47,585 nt of DNA from Bacteroidia bacterium (GCA_030429835.1 JAUIGC010000006.1:1-47585); one strand, 5' to 3'; positions 32,643 to 41,876 are shown, counted from the stretch's first letter. Notes: generated from the letters alone by a model not told the origin. A program made the numbers and translations.

Positions 32643-34868
32643 TTATTTTAAGATTTGATACGCAATCAGTGCAATAATATAAGCAAACAAACTCATAAAT
32701 ACTAATTGGAAAGTGGGCCATTTCCAAGAGTTGGTTTCCCTTTTCACTATGGCCAATGTACTCATACATTGCATGGCAAAGGCATAGAATAGCAATAGAG
32801 AAATACCTGAGGCCAAGTTAAACAATGGCTCCTTGGTTTTGGGGTTGACTTCTGCGGCCATTCGGTTTTTTATGGTCTCTTCCTCATCGTTCCCAACGCT
32901 GTAAATGGTTGCCAAGGTACCTACAAATACTTCACGGGCCGCAAATGAGGTGAGTACGGCTATTCCTATTTTCCAGTCATACCCCAAGGGTTCTACAATG
33001 GGTTCTATGGCCTTTCCCATATATCCCATATAGGAATGCTCCAGTTTGTAACTTGCTATTTCCTGATTTAGGGCCTTTTGTTCCAAAACGGTATTCATGG
33101 CCCTTATGGAATCCTGGATAGCCATGTTTACTTCCGCCATCTCACCTTGTCCAAGAGAATTTTTATATTCTGTCAAGTTATTTTTGATGTAGGACTCACT
33201 GTAGGTTGAAAAACCATTTTCCGCTACTCGGTCAGTTACAATGGATTCTGCATTTTTGAAATCTTCAGAAAATCCATTGGATCCCAAAAACCAAAGAATA
33301 ATGGAAATGGCCAAAATGATTTTTCCTGCTCCAAAAACGAAACTTTTGGTTTTTTCCAAAACCGTATATCCCACATTTTTTAGAAGTGGGAGTTTATAGT
33401 TGGGAAGCTCTATAACGAAGAAAGACCTGCTTTTTATTTTCAATATTTTATTGAGCGCCATGGCCGAAAATATGGCGGCCGCAAAGCCCAAAAGGTACAG
33501 GAGCATCAGTGTTAAGGCCTTAAAGCTTAGTCCTAAAAAACTTCCTTCCGGAATAACAAGGGCAATAATAATCAGATAGACGGGTAATCTTGCCGAACAG
33601 GTGGTAAATGGGGTTACCAATATGGTAATCAATCGTTCTTTCCAGTTTTCAATGGTCCTTGTCGCCATTACGGCAGGTATGGCACAGGCAGTTCCCGAAA
33701 TCAAGGGAACAACACTCTTTCCACTAAGCCCAAAAGGTCTCATGATTCTGTCCATCAGAAATACCACTCTACTCATATACCCGGTTTCCTCCAAAAGGGA
33801 AATAAATAGAAAAAGGAAAGCTATTTGGGGTATAAAAATTACGATACCTCCAATTCCTGCCAATACACCTTCTGCAATCAAATTCGTAAAAACTCCGGGA
33901 GGCAAAGTATCCTTGACCCATTCCGTTGCCGAGGCGAAGAAACCATCGATCATATCCATGGGATATTCGCTCCACCCGTATATGGCCTGGAAAATGGTAA
34001 GAAGAATGATAAAGAAAATCAGATAACCAAAGATTTTATGCGTCAAAACTTTATCCAAGGTGGCACGGAATCCTTTGGCAGCATTTACGTCTACCTTATA
34101 GGTTTCCTTTAAAATGCCATTGATAAATTGATAACGGAGTATGGTCTCCTTTTGCTGAAGCCTTTTTAATTCCGACTTTGATTTGGTGGTGAACGAAGAA
34201 GCATCCTTAATAAGGTTCTTTTCGATAGGCATAAAGTTCACATCCTGGGTTATGACCAGCCATAATTTATAGATATCCTCTTTAGGGAAGGTTTTCCTTA
34301 GTTTTTCAAAATACTCTGGCGCTATAACCGTGGCATCTACATTAGGTGTCTTTGAAAGGTTTTTGTAATCGGCAATAAGTTCTTTTAGCTTTTCTATGCC
34401 CGTGCCTTTTCGTGTGCTTACCAATGTAATTTTGGCATCTAGTTTTTCCTCTAAAAGTTCAACATCGATGCTAATGCCCTTTCTGTCCATCCTATCGGCC
34501 ATATTGATGACCAGTATGGCAGGAATCTTTAAATCCTTGATCTGTGTAAAGAGAAGCAGGTTCCGTTTAAGGTTTTCTACATCAGAAATTACAAGGGCTA
34601 CATCCGGGTGATCCTTGTCATTTTTATTAAGTAGAAGTTCCACGGCGACACTTTCGTCCAATGAAGTAGTGTTTAAACTGTATGTTCCGGGCAGGTCGAT
34701 AATATGTGCCCTAACACCTCTTGCAAGCTTACAGATGCCTTCTTTCTTTTCAACCGTAATTCCCGGGTAATTTCCAACTTTTTGATTGAGTCCGGTTAGT
34801 TGATTGAAGACGGAGGTTTTCCCGGTATTAGGATTTCCAATAAGAGCTACATTGATTTGTTTGCTCAT
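32643..34868 (-). CDS. feoB: Ferrous iron transport protein B
   Basis: A 741-residue inner-membrane Fe(II) transporter. The cytoplasmic G domain carries G1 GNPNTGKTS (11-19), G3 DLPGTYS, and G4 NMADR. The membrane part has two Gate repeats with conserved Cys and a central stretch ACAIPAVMATRTIENWKERL. The length is normal for FeoB. GTP hydrolysis regulates Fe(II) passage. Its ATG overlaps the feoA stop (ATGA) and its stop abuts the Cys-rich peptide gene, so the three are one operon. A Bacteroidota-type promoter is visible in front of feoA. Confidence 0.96.
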   Translation of the reverse strand: MSKQINVALIGNPNTGKTSVFNQLTGLNQKVGNYPGITVEKKEGICKLARGVRAHIIDLPGTYSLNTTSLDESVAVELLLNKNDKDHPDVALVISDVENLKRNLLLFTQIKDLKIPAILVINMADRMDRKGISIDVELLEEKLDAKITLVSTRKGTGIEKLKELIADYKNLSKTPNVDATVIAPEYFEKLRKTFPKEDIYKLWLVITQDVNFMPIEKNLIKDASSFTTKSKSELKRLQQKETILRYQFINGILKETYKVDVNAAKGFRATLDKVLTHKIFGYLIFFIILLTIFQAIYGWSEYPMDMIDGFFASATEWVKDTLPPGVFTNLIAEGVLAGIGGIVIFIPQIAFLFLFISLLEETGYMSRVVFLMDRIMRPFGLSGKSVVPLISGTACAIPAVMATRTIENWKERLITILVTPFTTCSARLPVYLIIIALVIPEGSFLGLSFKALTLMLLYLLGFAAAIFSAMALNKILKIKSRSFFVIELPNYKLPLLKNVGYTVLEKTKSFVFGAGKIILAISIILWFLGSNGFSEDFKNAESIVTDRVAENGFSTYSESYIKNNLTEYKNSLGQGEMAEVNMAIQDSIRAMNTVLEQKALNQEIASYKLEHSYMGYMGKAIEPIVEPLGYDWKIGIAVLTSFAAREVFVGTLATIYSVGNDEEETIKNRMAAEVNPKTKEPLFNLASGISLLLFYAFAMQCMSTLAIVKRETNSWKWPTFQLVFMSLFAYIIALIAYQILK

Positions 34869-35110
34869 AGCACATCATCTTCATCAATGACCTCCAAAGC
34901 TATTTGCTCCGCAATCACTCGCCTAATGGCAATATGTGACCCATTGACATTTATATAGATTGGATCCTTGAGGGGAGCCACCTGTACCAGTTCTACCTCG
35001 TTACCAGGCAGACAGCCCAGCTCCAAAAGTTTAATGGGAAGCAAATCCTCCGTAAACTCTTTGATAATTCCTTTTTGACCTCGCTTTAAGCGTGCAACCG
35101 TTGTCTCCAA
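34865..35110 (-). CDS. feoA: Ferrous iron transport protein A
   Basis: An 81-residue cytoplasmic SH3-like protein that works with FeoB. Typical FeoA features are RLKRGQKGIIKEF, LELGCLPGNEVELVQVAPLK and PIYINVNGSHIAIRRVIAEQ. The reading frame opens with TTG at 35110; a stop codon lies two codons upstream and there is no ATG, so TTG is the start. This may keep FeoA synthesis low. The overlap with feoB suggests coupled translation. The promoter candidate lies at 35138-35167. Confidence 0.93.
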   Translation of the reverse strand: METTVARLKRGQKGIIKEFTEDLLPIKLLELGCLPGNEVELVQVAPLKDPIYINVNGSHIAIRRVIAEQIALEVIDEDDVL

Positions 35111-35137
35111 TTCTTATTTAGATTCAATATAATTAAG

Positions 35138-35167
35138 CAAAAATAACGCAATTTTTATCAATACCAA
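35138..35167 (-). promoter_or_regulatory. Promoter of the feoAB operon
   Basis: On the minus strand: TTG at 35167-35165, a 19-bp spacer, and the full -7 match TATTTTTG at 35145-35138. Transcription would begin near 35132, leaving a leader of about 22 nt before the TTG start of feoA. No convincing Fur or DtxR palindrome was seen. Confidence 0.65.
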
Positions 35168-35243
35168 GGATTATTGGAGATATATCAACTTTAGATCATA
35201 ATACGAATATAGTTTTGGGCTCCTGCAGGGAAAACAACTTAGA

Positions 35244-35912
35244 TTATTCTTGATAACTTGATTTTAAAATTTCAAGGTCGTCCAACAATTTTTGAATTTC
35301 TTCTTCTTTGGTACCGTCGTAAAACCCGCGAATTCGTTTTTTTTTGTCGACCAAAATAAAGTTTTCTGTATGTATCATGTCGTAAGGGCCTCCATCACCG
35401 TCGGTTTTTACGGCCAAATAGGACTTACGTGCCAGATCATAGATCTGTTTTTTGTCACCGGTAACCAAGTTCCATTTAGAATCGTCAACCCCTTTTTCCA
35501 AAGCGTACTTTTTTAATTGTGCTACGGAATCTATCTGCGGGGTAACGGAGTGGGAAAGCAGCATGACGTCATCCCCAACTTTATCTTGGATGGAGGCCAT
35601 ATTTTTGGTCATTATGGGGCAGATCGTAGGGCAGGTGGTAAAGAAAAAATCCGCCACGTAAATCTTATCCTTATAATCATCCTGTGTAATGGTGTCTCCG
35701 TTTTGGTTTATCAGGGAAAAGTCCGCAATCGTGTGATATTTTCGGATATGCTGAATTTCCTGGTCTACCAATTCACTGTTGACCATGGCCGGCGTGTAGA
35801 TAGGAAGTATTTTTTTGGGCTGTAGGGCATTATAAAACAGATATATGATAACCGCTGATATACCCAGCATTACTATGCCAAAAAATTTGAATTTACTGAA
35901 AAAAGAGCCCAT
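35244..35912 (-). CDS. SCO1/SenC family copper chaperone
   Basis: A 222-residue membrane-anchored thioredoxin-fold protein. TM at about 9-30 (FFGIVMLGISAVIIYLFYNA). The copper site Cys94-x3-Cys98 lies in TTCPTICPIM, and the third ligand is His181 in MIHTENFILVD. SCO proteins deliver copper to the CuA site of cytochrome c oxidase. No cytochrome oxidase genes are in the window, so it is detached from its usual partners, as is common in flavobacteria. The start at 35912 fits a promoter ending 14 bp upstream, implying a very short leader. Confidence 0.93.
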   Translation of the reverse strand: MGSFFSKFKFFGIVMLGISAVIIYLFYNALQPKKILPIYTPAMVNSELVDQEIQHIRKYHTIADFSLINQNGDTITQDDYKDKIYVADFFFTTCPTICPIMTKNMASIQDKVGDDVMLLSHSVTPQIDSVAQLKKYALEKGVDDSKWNLVTGDKKQIYDLARKSYLAVKTDGDGGPYDMIHTENFILVDKKKRIRGFYDGTKEEEIQKLLDDLEILKSSYQE

Positions 35913-35925
35913 GATTCTTTTTGTG

Positions 35926-35956
35926 CAAAGGTAAGTTAGTACAAGGTGTGATTCAA
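35926..35956 (-). promoter_or_regulatory. Promoter of the SCO gene
   Basis: On the minus strand: TTTG with TTG at 35956-35954, a 20-bp spacer, and the full -7 match TACCTTTG at 35933-35926. The start codon is at 35912, so the leader is predicted to be under 10 nt. Confidence 0.65.
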
Positions 35957-36040
35957 ATTATTATGGGCTGATGAAGCCAAATTATTCTTAAAAAAAGAGA
36001 GTGTATACCGAGTTTCTTTTTTTAAGACTCCGTAAAGCCG

Positions 36041-36048
36041 TACTTTTG
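36041..36048 (+). promoter_or_regulatory. Candidate -7 element for rseP
   Basis: TACTTTTG at 36041-36048 is a full TAnnTTTG match 26 bp before the rseP start codon. No clear TTG is found about 19 bp upstream, only a T-rich tract, so support is partial. Confidence 0.45.
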
Positions 36049-36074
36049 TCCGATTTAAATTTTAGAAGACGCTA

Positions 36075-37424
36075 ATGAGTCCCATTGCCATTAAGACTAT
36101 CCAGTTTTTCCTAAGCCTTTCCTTGTTGATCGTGCTTCATGAACTTGGACATTTTATCCCCGCCAAATTATTCAAGACCCGAGTAGAAAAGTTCTATTTG
36201 TTCTTTGATGTAAAATTCTCCCTTTTTAAAAAGAAAATAGGGGAAACTGTATATGGAATAGGCTGGCTTCCACTAGGTGGATATGTGAAGATTGCCGGCA
36301 TGATCGATGAGAGTATGGATACCGAAGCCTTGAAGGAGGAGCCCAAACCATGGGAATTTCGCAGCAAACCGGCCTGGCAGCGCTTGATTATTATGTTGGG
36401 TGGGGTTACGGTTAACTTTATCTTGGCAGTAGTAATTTTTATTGGATTAGTATTTGCTTATGGCGAGACCTACATTTCCAATGATAGTCTTAAAGATGGA
36501 ATATGGGTTACAGAGCCTGTTCTTGGTGATGCTATAGGGCTCAAAACTGGAGATAAAGTGCTTTCTGTTGATGGAAAACCAGTAGAAGATATTAATGGTA
36601 TTTTACCAGAGTTAATCTATGGAGAGACTTTTACCCTAGAGCGTGATGGAAAAACTTTTCAAGAGGAAATTCCTGTTGATTTCATAAAAACAATATCTGC
36701 CAATAAAGATGAAGCTCGATTTATAAAGCCTAGACTTCCGTTTACAATAAGTCAGATTCCAAAGGAATCTGTAAATGCTAACGTAGGGTTTAAATCTGGG
36801 GATAGAGTTATAAATATTGCAGGTGAATCCGTTCTGTATCAAGATCAGGTCTTCCCAATACTGGAAAGAGAAAAAGGCAATACAGTGAATGTCATTGTAA
36901 AAAGAGAAGGTGTTGAGGTGCCTTTACGGGCTCAAATTTCCGAAGATGCAAAGTTGGGCTTAATGATAGGTGTTACCTATGATGAGGCAGAGAAACAGGG
37001 ATTTTTGAAAATTAAAACCATTGAGTATTCCTTATTAGAATCGATACCCGCTGGTTGGAACAAAGGTGTTAAAACCTTGACTGATTACATCAAGGGTATG
37101 AAGAAGATTTTTAATCCTGATACAGGAGCATATAAAGAGGTGGGAGGTTTTGCGGCAATTGGGGGTATGTTTCCCGACAATTGGAATTGGCCGGCCTTTT
37201 GGGCTACTACGGCTTTTATTTCTATAATTTTGGCCTTTATGAATATTCTTCCTATTCCTGCTTTGGACGGGGGACATGTTATGTTTTTATTGTACGAAAT
37301 GATTACGGGTAGAAAGCCAAGCGATAAGTTTTTAGAGTATGCCCAGATGACAGGATTCTTTCTTTTAATAGCCTTGTTGTTATTTGCTAATGGGAACGAT
37401 TTGTACAAATGGTTATTTAAATAG
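36075..37424 (+). CDS. rseP: RIP metalloprotease RseP (site-2 protease)
   Basis: A 449-residue inner-membrane zinc protease that cuts anti-sigma factors and signal peptides within the membrane. The zinc site HELGH is at residues 22-26 in TM1, and the second site is in PALDGGHVMFLLYEM near the C-terminus. Two PDZ domains lie between (about 130-210 and 215-300; AIGLKTGDKVLSVDGKPVED and NVGFKSGDRVINIAGESVL). The length matches RseP. It may act on the membrane anti-sigma factor encoded at 29424-30221, but this is only a possibility. tRNA-Asn follows on the same strand with its own promoter. Confidence 0.95.
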   Translation: MSPIAIKTIQFFLSLSLLIVLHELGHFIPAKLFKTRVEKFYLFFDVKFSLFKKKIGETVYGIGWLPLGGYVKIAGMIDESMDTEALKEEPKPWEFRSKPAWQRLIIMLGGVTVNFILAVVIFIGLVFAYGETYISNDSLKDGIWVTEPVLGDAIGLKTGDKVLSVDGKPVEDINGILPELIYGETFTLERDGKTFQEEIPVDFIKTISANKDEARFIKPRLPFTISQIPKESVNANVGFKSGDRVINIAGESVLYQDQVFPILEREKGNTVNVIVKREGVEVPLRAQISEDAKLGLMIGVTYDEAEKQGFLKIKTIEYSLLESIPAGWNKGVKTLTDYIKGMKKIFNPDTGAYKEVGGFAAIGGMFPDNWNWPAFWATTAFISIILAFMNILPIPALDGGHVMFLLYEMITGRKPSDKFLEYAQMTGFFLLIALLLFANGNDLYKWLFK

Positions 37425-37442
37425 AAAAACCGCTTTTTTTTG

Positions 37443-37473
37443 TTTGGCAAAGTTTAAAAAACATTTATATTTG
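37443..37473 (+). promoter_or_regulatory. Strong promoter of tRNA-Asn
   Basis: TTTG at 37443-37446, a 19-bp spacer, and TATATTTG (full TAnnTTTG) at 37466-37473. This is the best promoter in the window. The tRNA begins at 37505, about 25 nt after the likely start. Confidence 0.75.
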
Positions 37474-37504
37474 CAGCCGCTTTAAAGGATAAAGTACGGT
37501 ATTT

Positions 37505-37578
37505 TCCTCCTTAGCTCAGTTGGTTAGAGCATCTGACTGTTAATCAGAGGGTCCTTGGTTCGAGCCCAAGAGGAGGAG
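37505..37578 (+). tRNA. tRNA-Asn (GTT)
   Basis: A 74-nt cloverleaf. The acceptor stem is TCCTCCT (37505-37511) with AGGAGGA (37571-37577) and discriminator G. The D arm contains AGCTCAGTTGGTTAGAGC. The anticodon stem is TCTGA / TCAGA with loop CTGTTAA, giving anticodon GTT. The T arm is CTTGG-TTCGAGC-CCAAG. CCA is not encoded. It is a single tRNA gene between a strong promoter and a terminator. Confidence 0.97.
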
Positions 37579-37590
37579 CTTAACAATAGC

Positions 37591-37627
37591 AAGCCATTCA
37601 AGAGATTGAGTGGCTTTCTTGTTTTTT
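37591..37627 (+). terminator. Terminator of tRNA-Asn
   Basis: AAGCCATTCAA (37591-37601) pairs with TTGAGTGGCTT (37606-37616) with one G-T wobble around a GAGA loop, followed by a T-rich tract to 37627. The region from there to 37836 shows no gene that I can support. Confidence 0.8.
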
Positions 37628-37836
37628 ACCATTTGAGGCGAGAAGTTTATCCGGAGCATTTCCACTTCATCCAAAGTAAACGTACACAAAGAATCACCAA
37701 GTGGTAGACGAAAACCTCTAAATCAAACAGATTATTCTTTAGCAGTATTTTGCCTTTAAAACATCGCAACGTATTTAAAAGAATACTATTTACTTTCCTA
37801 CTAAATCAGAATTAGGTCGTTTTGGTATTTTTAGTC

Positions 37837-39147
37837 TTAATCAATCAATCCAAAAAATTGGGGCAACCACAATGATATTCCTGAGAAATAAGTAATTAAA
37901 AATAGTACAAAAACCATGGCCAATAAAAGGGGTAATAAAGGTTTAATAACCTTGCCAACGGGCACTTGGGCCACGCCACTGCCCACAAAAAGTAAAGTAC
38001 CCACCGGGGGGGTACAAACTCCAATACACAAATTCAATACGATCACCATACCAAACTGAACGGGATGCATCCCTAGCGCCATGGCAACGGGCAAGAAAAT
38101 TGGTGTAAAGATGAGAACGGCGGGCGTCATATCCATAAAAGTTCCTACGATGAGCAATATTATATTGATCAAAAGGAATATCAGTATAGGATTACTTACG
38201 GAGTCTACCATGAGTCCCGTAAGCAATTGCGGTATGCCCTCAAAGGAAAAGACCCAGGACATGGCCATGGAAGTGGCAATCAAGAACATAACGATGGCCG
38301 TTGTTTTGGCACTTTTCAACAAAATTCCCCTAATATCCATAATACGTAGCTCCTTGTTCAGGAAACCTAAAAAAGCGGCATATACAACGGCTATGGCCGC
38401 AGCCTCAGTCGCTGTAAAAATACCGGCAACAATTCCTCCAACCACAATAACCAAAAGCGTAAGGCTGAGAAAGGCTTCCTTAAAATGAATAAAAAGCTGT
38501 TTAAAACCTACCCTATCTGCCTTGGGCAACTTCTTCTTTTTTGCATAAAAATAGACCATGATCATAAGTGCAAGGCCCACCAAAATACCGGGGATATACC
38601 CTGCAACAAATAGGGCGGCCACCGATGCCGTTCCACCACTTGCCAATGCAAAAATGATGAGTACATTACTGGGCGGGATCAATAGGCCCGTAGTGGATGA
38701 ACTAATGTTTACGGCGGCACTAAATTGCCTGGGATAGCCCTCTTTTTCCATTTTGTCAGTTAGGGTACTACCAATGGCCGAGGCCGCAGCTATGGCCGAC
38801 CCTGAAATGGCCCCAAACAACATGGCCGAAATGATATTCACATAGGCCAGTCCTCCTGGAAGACTCCCAATTAGGGATTTGGCCAAAGCAATAAGCCTAT
38901 TGGCCACGCCCCCACGGTTCATAAGTTCCCCGGCCAAAATGAAAAATGGGATAGCCAGCAGGGCAAAATTATCTATGCCCGTGGTCATACGCTGGGCCAC
39001 TGTAGTGACTGAGGGGTTAAAGGCCATATTAATAACAAGCACCAGGGTAGTGGAAATTCCAATGGAGTAGGCTACGGGTACCCCATAGAGCAATAAAATG
39101 GCGAAACTTACAAAAAGGACCAAAACACTTATAAGTTCTATACTCAT
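37837..39147 (-). CDS. dctM: TRAP transporter large permease (DctM-type)
   Basis: A 436-residue, twelve-TM inner-membrane subunit that transports substrate using the sodium gradient. Family signatures are NFALLAIPFFILAGELMNRG, GAISGSAIAAASAIG and DMTPAVLIFTPIFLPVAMAL. The length is typical of DctM. Its ATG abuts the stop of dctQ (TAAATG). It is the last gene of uxuA-dctP-dctQ-dctM. Sitting beside uronate genes, the system most likely imports hexuronates (glucuronate or galacturonate); TRAP carriers are well known for sugar acids. The substrate is inferred from context. Confidence 0.95.
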   Translation of the reverse strand: MSIELISVLVLFVSFAILLLYGVPVAYSIGISTTLVLVINMAFNPSVTTVAQRMTTGIDNFALLAIPFFILAGELMNRGGVANRLIALAKSLIGSLPGGLAYVNIISAMLFGAISGSAIAAASAIGSTLTDKMEKEGYPRQFSAAVNISSSTTGLLIPPSNVLIIFALASGGTASVAALFVAGYIPGILVGLALMIMVYFYAKKKKLPKADRVGFKQLFIHFKEAFLSLTLLVIVVGGIVAGIFTATEAAAIAVVYAAFLGFLNKELRIMDIRGILLKSAKTTAIVMFLIATSMAMSWVFSFEGIPQLLTGLMVDSVSNPILIFLLINIILLIVGTFMDMTPAVLIFTPIFLPVAMALGMHPVQFGMVIVLNLCIGVCTPPVGTLLFVGSGVAQVPVGKVIKPLLPLLLAMVFVLFLITYFSGISLWLPQFFGLID

Positions 39148-39621
39148 TTATTTGCTATTTAGTTGTTTAACGTTGTACCAAGAAAAGAACATAATAATAA
39201 GACCACATAAGGGCACAATACTATATACGTACCCCAGTGGTAGGTGTAGGGCAGAGGAAGTTTGGCCTAATCGAAGCGTTGTATAGACCAAATTGCCACC
39301 GCCAATGACCATAACCACGAATGCAAAGACGGCCATACATATTTGGATTACTTTTTGCCTTCTTTTTCGTTTGGCCTCCGGCAATTTTAATAGTAAAAAA
39401 TCCATGGAAAGATGGCCTTCTTGCTGCCCGTTGATATAGGCTGCACCAAGTACCGTAAGCCAAATCAATGAAAATCGTGCGAATTCCTCCGTAAAGGAAC
39501 TGGATTGGCCCACGACATAACGGGATAGCACTTGCCAAACTACATCTATAACCAATAGACCGAAGATGGCCACCAAAAGGCCCTCGATTATTTTATTCAG
39601 GAGATTGTAGGTTTTTTGCAT
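39148..39621 (-). CDS. dctQ: TRAP transporter small permease (DctQ-type)
   Basis: A 157-residue, four-TM protein that partners DctM. Helices are visible at about 13-33 (IIEGLLVAIFGLLVIDVVWQ), 48-63, 88-107 and 130-147. The family motif EEFARFSLIWLTVLGAAY is present. The start overlaps the dctP stop (TAATG), and the stop abuts the dctM start, so the three are tightly coupled. The C-terminus FSWYNVKQLNSK is short and cytoplasmic. Confidence 0.93.
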   Translation of the reverse strand: MQKTYNLLNKIIEGLLVAIFGLLVIDVVWQVLSRYVVGQSSSFTEEFARFSLIWLTVLGAAYINGQQEGHLSMDFLLLKLPEAKRKRRQKVIQICMAVFAFVVMVIGGGNLVYTTLRLGQTSSALHLPLGYVYSIVPLCGLIIMFFSWYNVKQLNSK

Positions 39622-40625
39622 TATTCTGACCGTATTTTTTCAATTACCGCTTTCATTTTTTCATCCTGCATCATTTTCTCCATGATCGGAGCGGCATTTT
39701 TTGAAAATTCACTTTTATCCGGGTATAAAAATTGAACATTGGCCTTTTTCAGCACCTCCATATTTTCTTCCACTGTTTCTTTCCAATATCTTTTTTGTTT
39801 TGCTACACTTTCATCGGCAGCTTCCTGAAGCCATTTTTTTTCTGTATCGTTCAATGTTTCCCAAAAACGGGTCCCGATCACTACTACATCGGGTACCATG
39901 GTATGCTCATCGAACGAATAATATTTACAGACCTCGTAATGGTTACTGGTAACAAAGGAAGGGATGTTGTTTTCCGCTCCATCAACCACATTTTGCTGTA
40001 GGGCGGTATAAAGTTCGCCATAGGCCATGGGGGTTGCAGAACCGCCAAGGGTGTTTACCATATCAACGGACATTTGGTCGTTCATCGTCCTGATTTTCAT
40101 GCCATCTAAATCCGCCGGGCTTTCTATTTGATGGTTCTTTGCATAAAAGCTTCGAGCTCCGGCATCATAGAAACATAGCCCTCTTAGCAAATATTCTGTG
40201 CTGCTCAACAATAATTCCTTCCCGATTTCACCTTCCAATACCCTGAACAGATGTTCCCTGTCCCTAAATAAATAGGGAATACTGGTTACCTGGTAATCCG
40301 GGGCAAAGTTGGAAAGGGAGGCTGCACTTACCTTTGTCATGGAAATACTCCCTATTTGTAGGAGTTCCAAGACTTCGCGCTCTGTCCCCAGTTGGCCATC
40401 GGGAAAGACCTTTATTTGTAATTGCCCACCCGATTTTTGGGCCAAGGATTCCTTCATGTCCATAATGGCCCTATGTACGGGATGGGTAACAGGAAGGGAA
40501 TGGGCAAAATAGAGCACCTTGGTGTTATTTTCCAGAGCGCAGGATTCCAACAAAAGCAAAGTACATACCCACAAAGTCTTTGTGCGTATTCCTTTCCAAG
40601 TGATAGTATATATTTTACGAATCAA
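39621..40625 (-). CDS. dctP: TRAP transporter solute-binding lipoprotein (DctP-type)
   Basis: A 334-residue binding protein with a lipoprotein signal ending in LLLLESC (Cys29), so it is probably anchored in the outer leaflet of the inner membrane or exported as a lipoprotein. The DctP fold is shown by YFAHSLPVTHPVHRAIMDMK, LNNFAPDYQVTSIPYLFRD-like text (here SNFAPDYQVTSIPYLFRD), and LDGMKIRTMNDQMSVDMVNT, including the Arg that binds the substrate carboxylate. The reading frame opens with TTG at 40625; no in-frame ATG precedes the signal peptide. It is 11 bp after uxuA. Its ligand is probably a hexuronate, judged from the neighbours. Confidence 0.93.
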   Translation of the reverse strand: MIRKIYTITWKGIRTKTLWVCTLLLLESCALENNTKVLYFAHSLPVTHPVHRAIMDMKESLAQKSGGQLQIKVFPDGQLGTEREVLELLQIGSISMTKVSAASLSNFAPDYQVTSIPYLFRDREHLFRVLEGEIGKELLLSSTEYLLRGLCFYDAGARSFYAKNHQIESPADLDGMKIRTMNDQMSVDMVNTLGGSATPMAYGELYTALQQNVVDGAENNIPSFVTSNHYEVCKYYSFDEHTMVPDVVVIGTRFWETLNDTEKKWLQEAADESVAKQKRYWKETVEENMEVLKKANVQFLYPDKSEFSKNAAPIMEKMMQDEKMKAVIEKIRSE

Positions 40626-40636
40626 TATTATTTTTT

Positions 40637-41833
40637 TTATACATCCAAGCTTTCCCGTACGCCCATCTCCAGTCCGGAAAGTTGGGCAAGTCCCATGGCC
40701 CTGCCAATGAGGGAGTAACCAGAGTAAAACTCTTGCTGGCGTTTTTTGTCATCCAGCAAAACATGGCCATGATCTGGTCTCATGGGTATGTCTACCACGC
40801 CATTTTGTGTCATATGTCGTTTTTGTTGCTGTTGTACGATGGCCTTCATGACCTTTTGCATAGGTACAGAACCACTAAGATGATCGGCCTCGTAAAAACT
40901 GCCATCTTGGTTTCGGGAAACATTGCGAAGATGTATAAAATGAATCTTATCCCCAAAATCCTCAACAATCTTCACCAAGTCATTTGTTTCCGATGCACCC
41001 AATGAACCGGAACAAAAAGTTAGCCCATTGCTGGGGGAAGGACAGCATTCCAACAAAAACCTAATATCCTCATAATTGGAAACGATTCTAGGTACCCCAA
41101 AAACGGAGAATGGAGGATCATCTGGATGTATGGCCATGCGTACGCCTAACTTTTCTGCCTCTGGAATCACCGCGTTGAGAAAATAGGACAGGTTTTCCTG
41201 AAGTGTTTCCTTTTTTATACCCAGTACGGTTGTGTGGTTCTTTTTAAACTCGCTTAAATCTATTTCTTTTCTGGAACCTGGCATACCGGCCAGAATAGCT
41301 GCTTTTAGATTCTTTTTTTCTAAACTGGACAAGGCTTCAAAATAGGTCTTTGCTTCTAGATACTCCTTTTTTGAGTACGACTCTTGGGCTCCTTCGCGTT
41401 CCAAGATAAAAAGGTCAAATGCCGCTGCTGAAATTGGACTATATCGAAGGGCGGAGGCTCCGGTTGGCAAAATATAATCTAGATCGGTACGGGTCCAGTC
41501 TATAAGCTGCATAAAATTGTAGCACACATTATAAATACCGTGGGACGCCAAATTTTTCAAGGTTTCTATATAATTGGATATATACAGGTCCCTTTCCTTG
41601 AGCCCGTACTTGATGGCTGTATGCACATTCACACTTTCCACCACGGACCATTCCATACCATGGTGTTCTATTTGTGTCTTGAGGGTACCAATGGTGTCCT
41701 TGGGCCATATCTCGCCCAGCGGTACTTCCTGGCATGCCGCCACTATTCCTTGTACGCCCAATTGCCTTATATCAGCTAATGATACACCAAAATCAGGTCC
41801 AAACCACCTAAATGTTTTCTTTAGATTTTTCAT
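40637..41833 (-). CDS. uxuA: Mannonate dehydratase
   Basis: A 398-residue TIM-barrel enzyme that dehydrates D-mannonate to 2-keto-3-deoxy-D-gluconate. UxuA signatures are FRWFGPDFGVSLADIRQLG at the start, MAIHPDDPPFSVFGVPRIVS in the middle with the metal-binding His, and LRNVSRNQDGSFYEADHLSG. RPDHGHVLLDD near the C-terminus is also typical. The length is typical. It heads the left arm of the locus, with the TRAP genes downstream. It completes the glucuronate branch once fructuronate is reduced; the reductase is not in the window. Confidence 0.96.
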   Translation of the reverse strand: MKNLKKTFRWFGPDFGVSLADIRQLGVQGIVAACQEVPLGEIWPKDTIGTLKTQIEHHGMEWSVVESVNVHTAIKYGLKERDLYISNYIETLKNLASHGIYNVCYNFMQLIDWTRTDLDYILPTGASALRYSPISAAAFDLFILEREGAQESYSKKEYLEAKTYFEALSSLEKKNLKAAILAGMPGSRKEIDLSEFKKNHTTVLGIKKETLQENLSYFLNAVIPEAEKLGVRMAIHPDDPPFSVFGVPRIVSNYEDIRFLLECCPSPSNGLTFCSGSLGASETNDLVKIVEDFGDKIHFIHLRNVSRNQDGSFYEADHLSGSVPMQKVMKAIVQQQQKRHMTQNGVVDIPMRPDHGHVLLDDKKRQQEFYSGYSLIGRAMGLAQLSGLEMGVRESLDV

Positions 41834-41868
41834 TCTTTCATTAAAAAAGATAAGTTATCCCGTGTTTC

Positions 41869-41876
41869 CAAAGGTA
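41869..41876 (-). promoter_or_regulatory. Candidate -7 element for uxuA-dctPQM
   Basis: TACCTTTG on the minus strand is a full TAnnTTTG match, 35 bp before the uxuA start codon. No TTG is found at the expected distance, so an activator may be needed or the match is by chance. Confidence 0.4.

Noticed and set aside
37505-37836. A minus-strand open stretch reading through the tRNA and its downstream region (FTLDEVEMLRINFSP ... LLLLGSNQGP)
   Set aside because: There is no start codon, and the second part is the reverse complement of tRNA-Asn. No integrase motif supports a tRNA-linked phage remnant.
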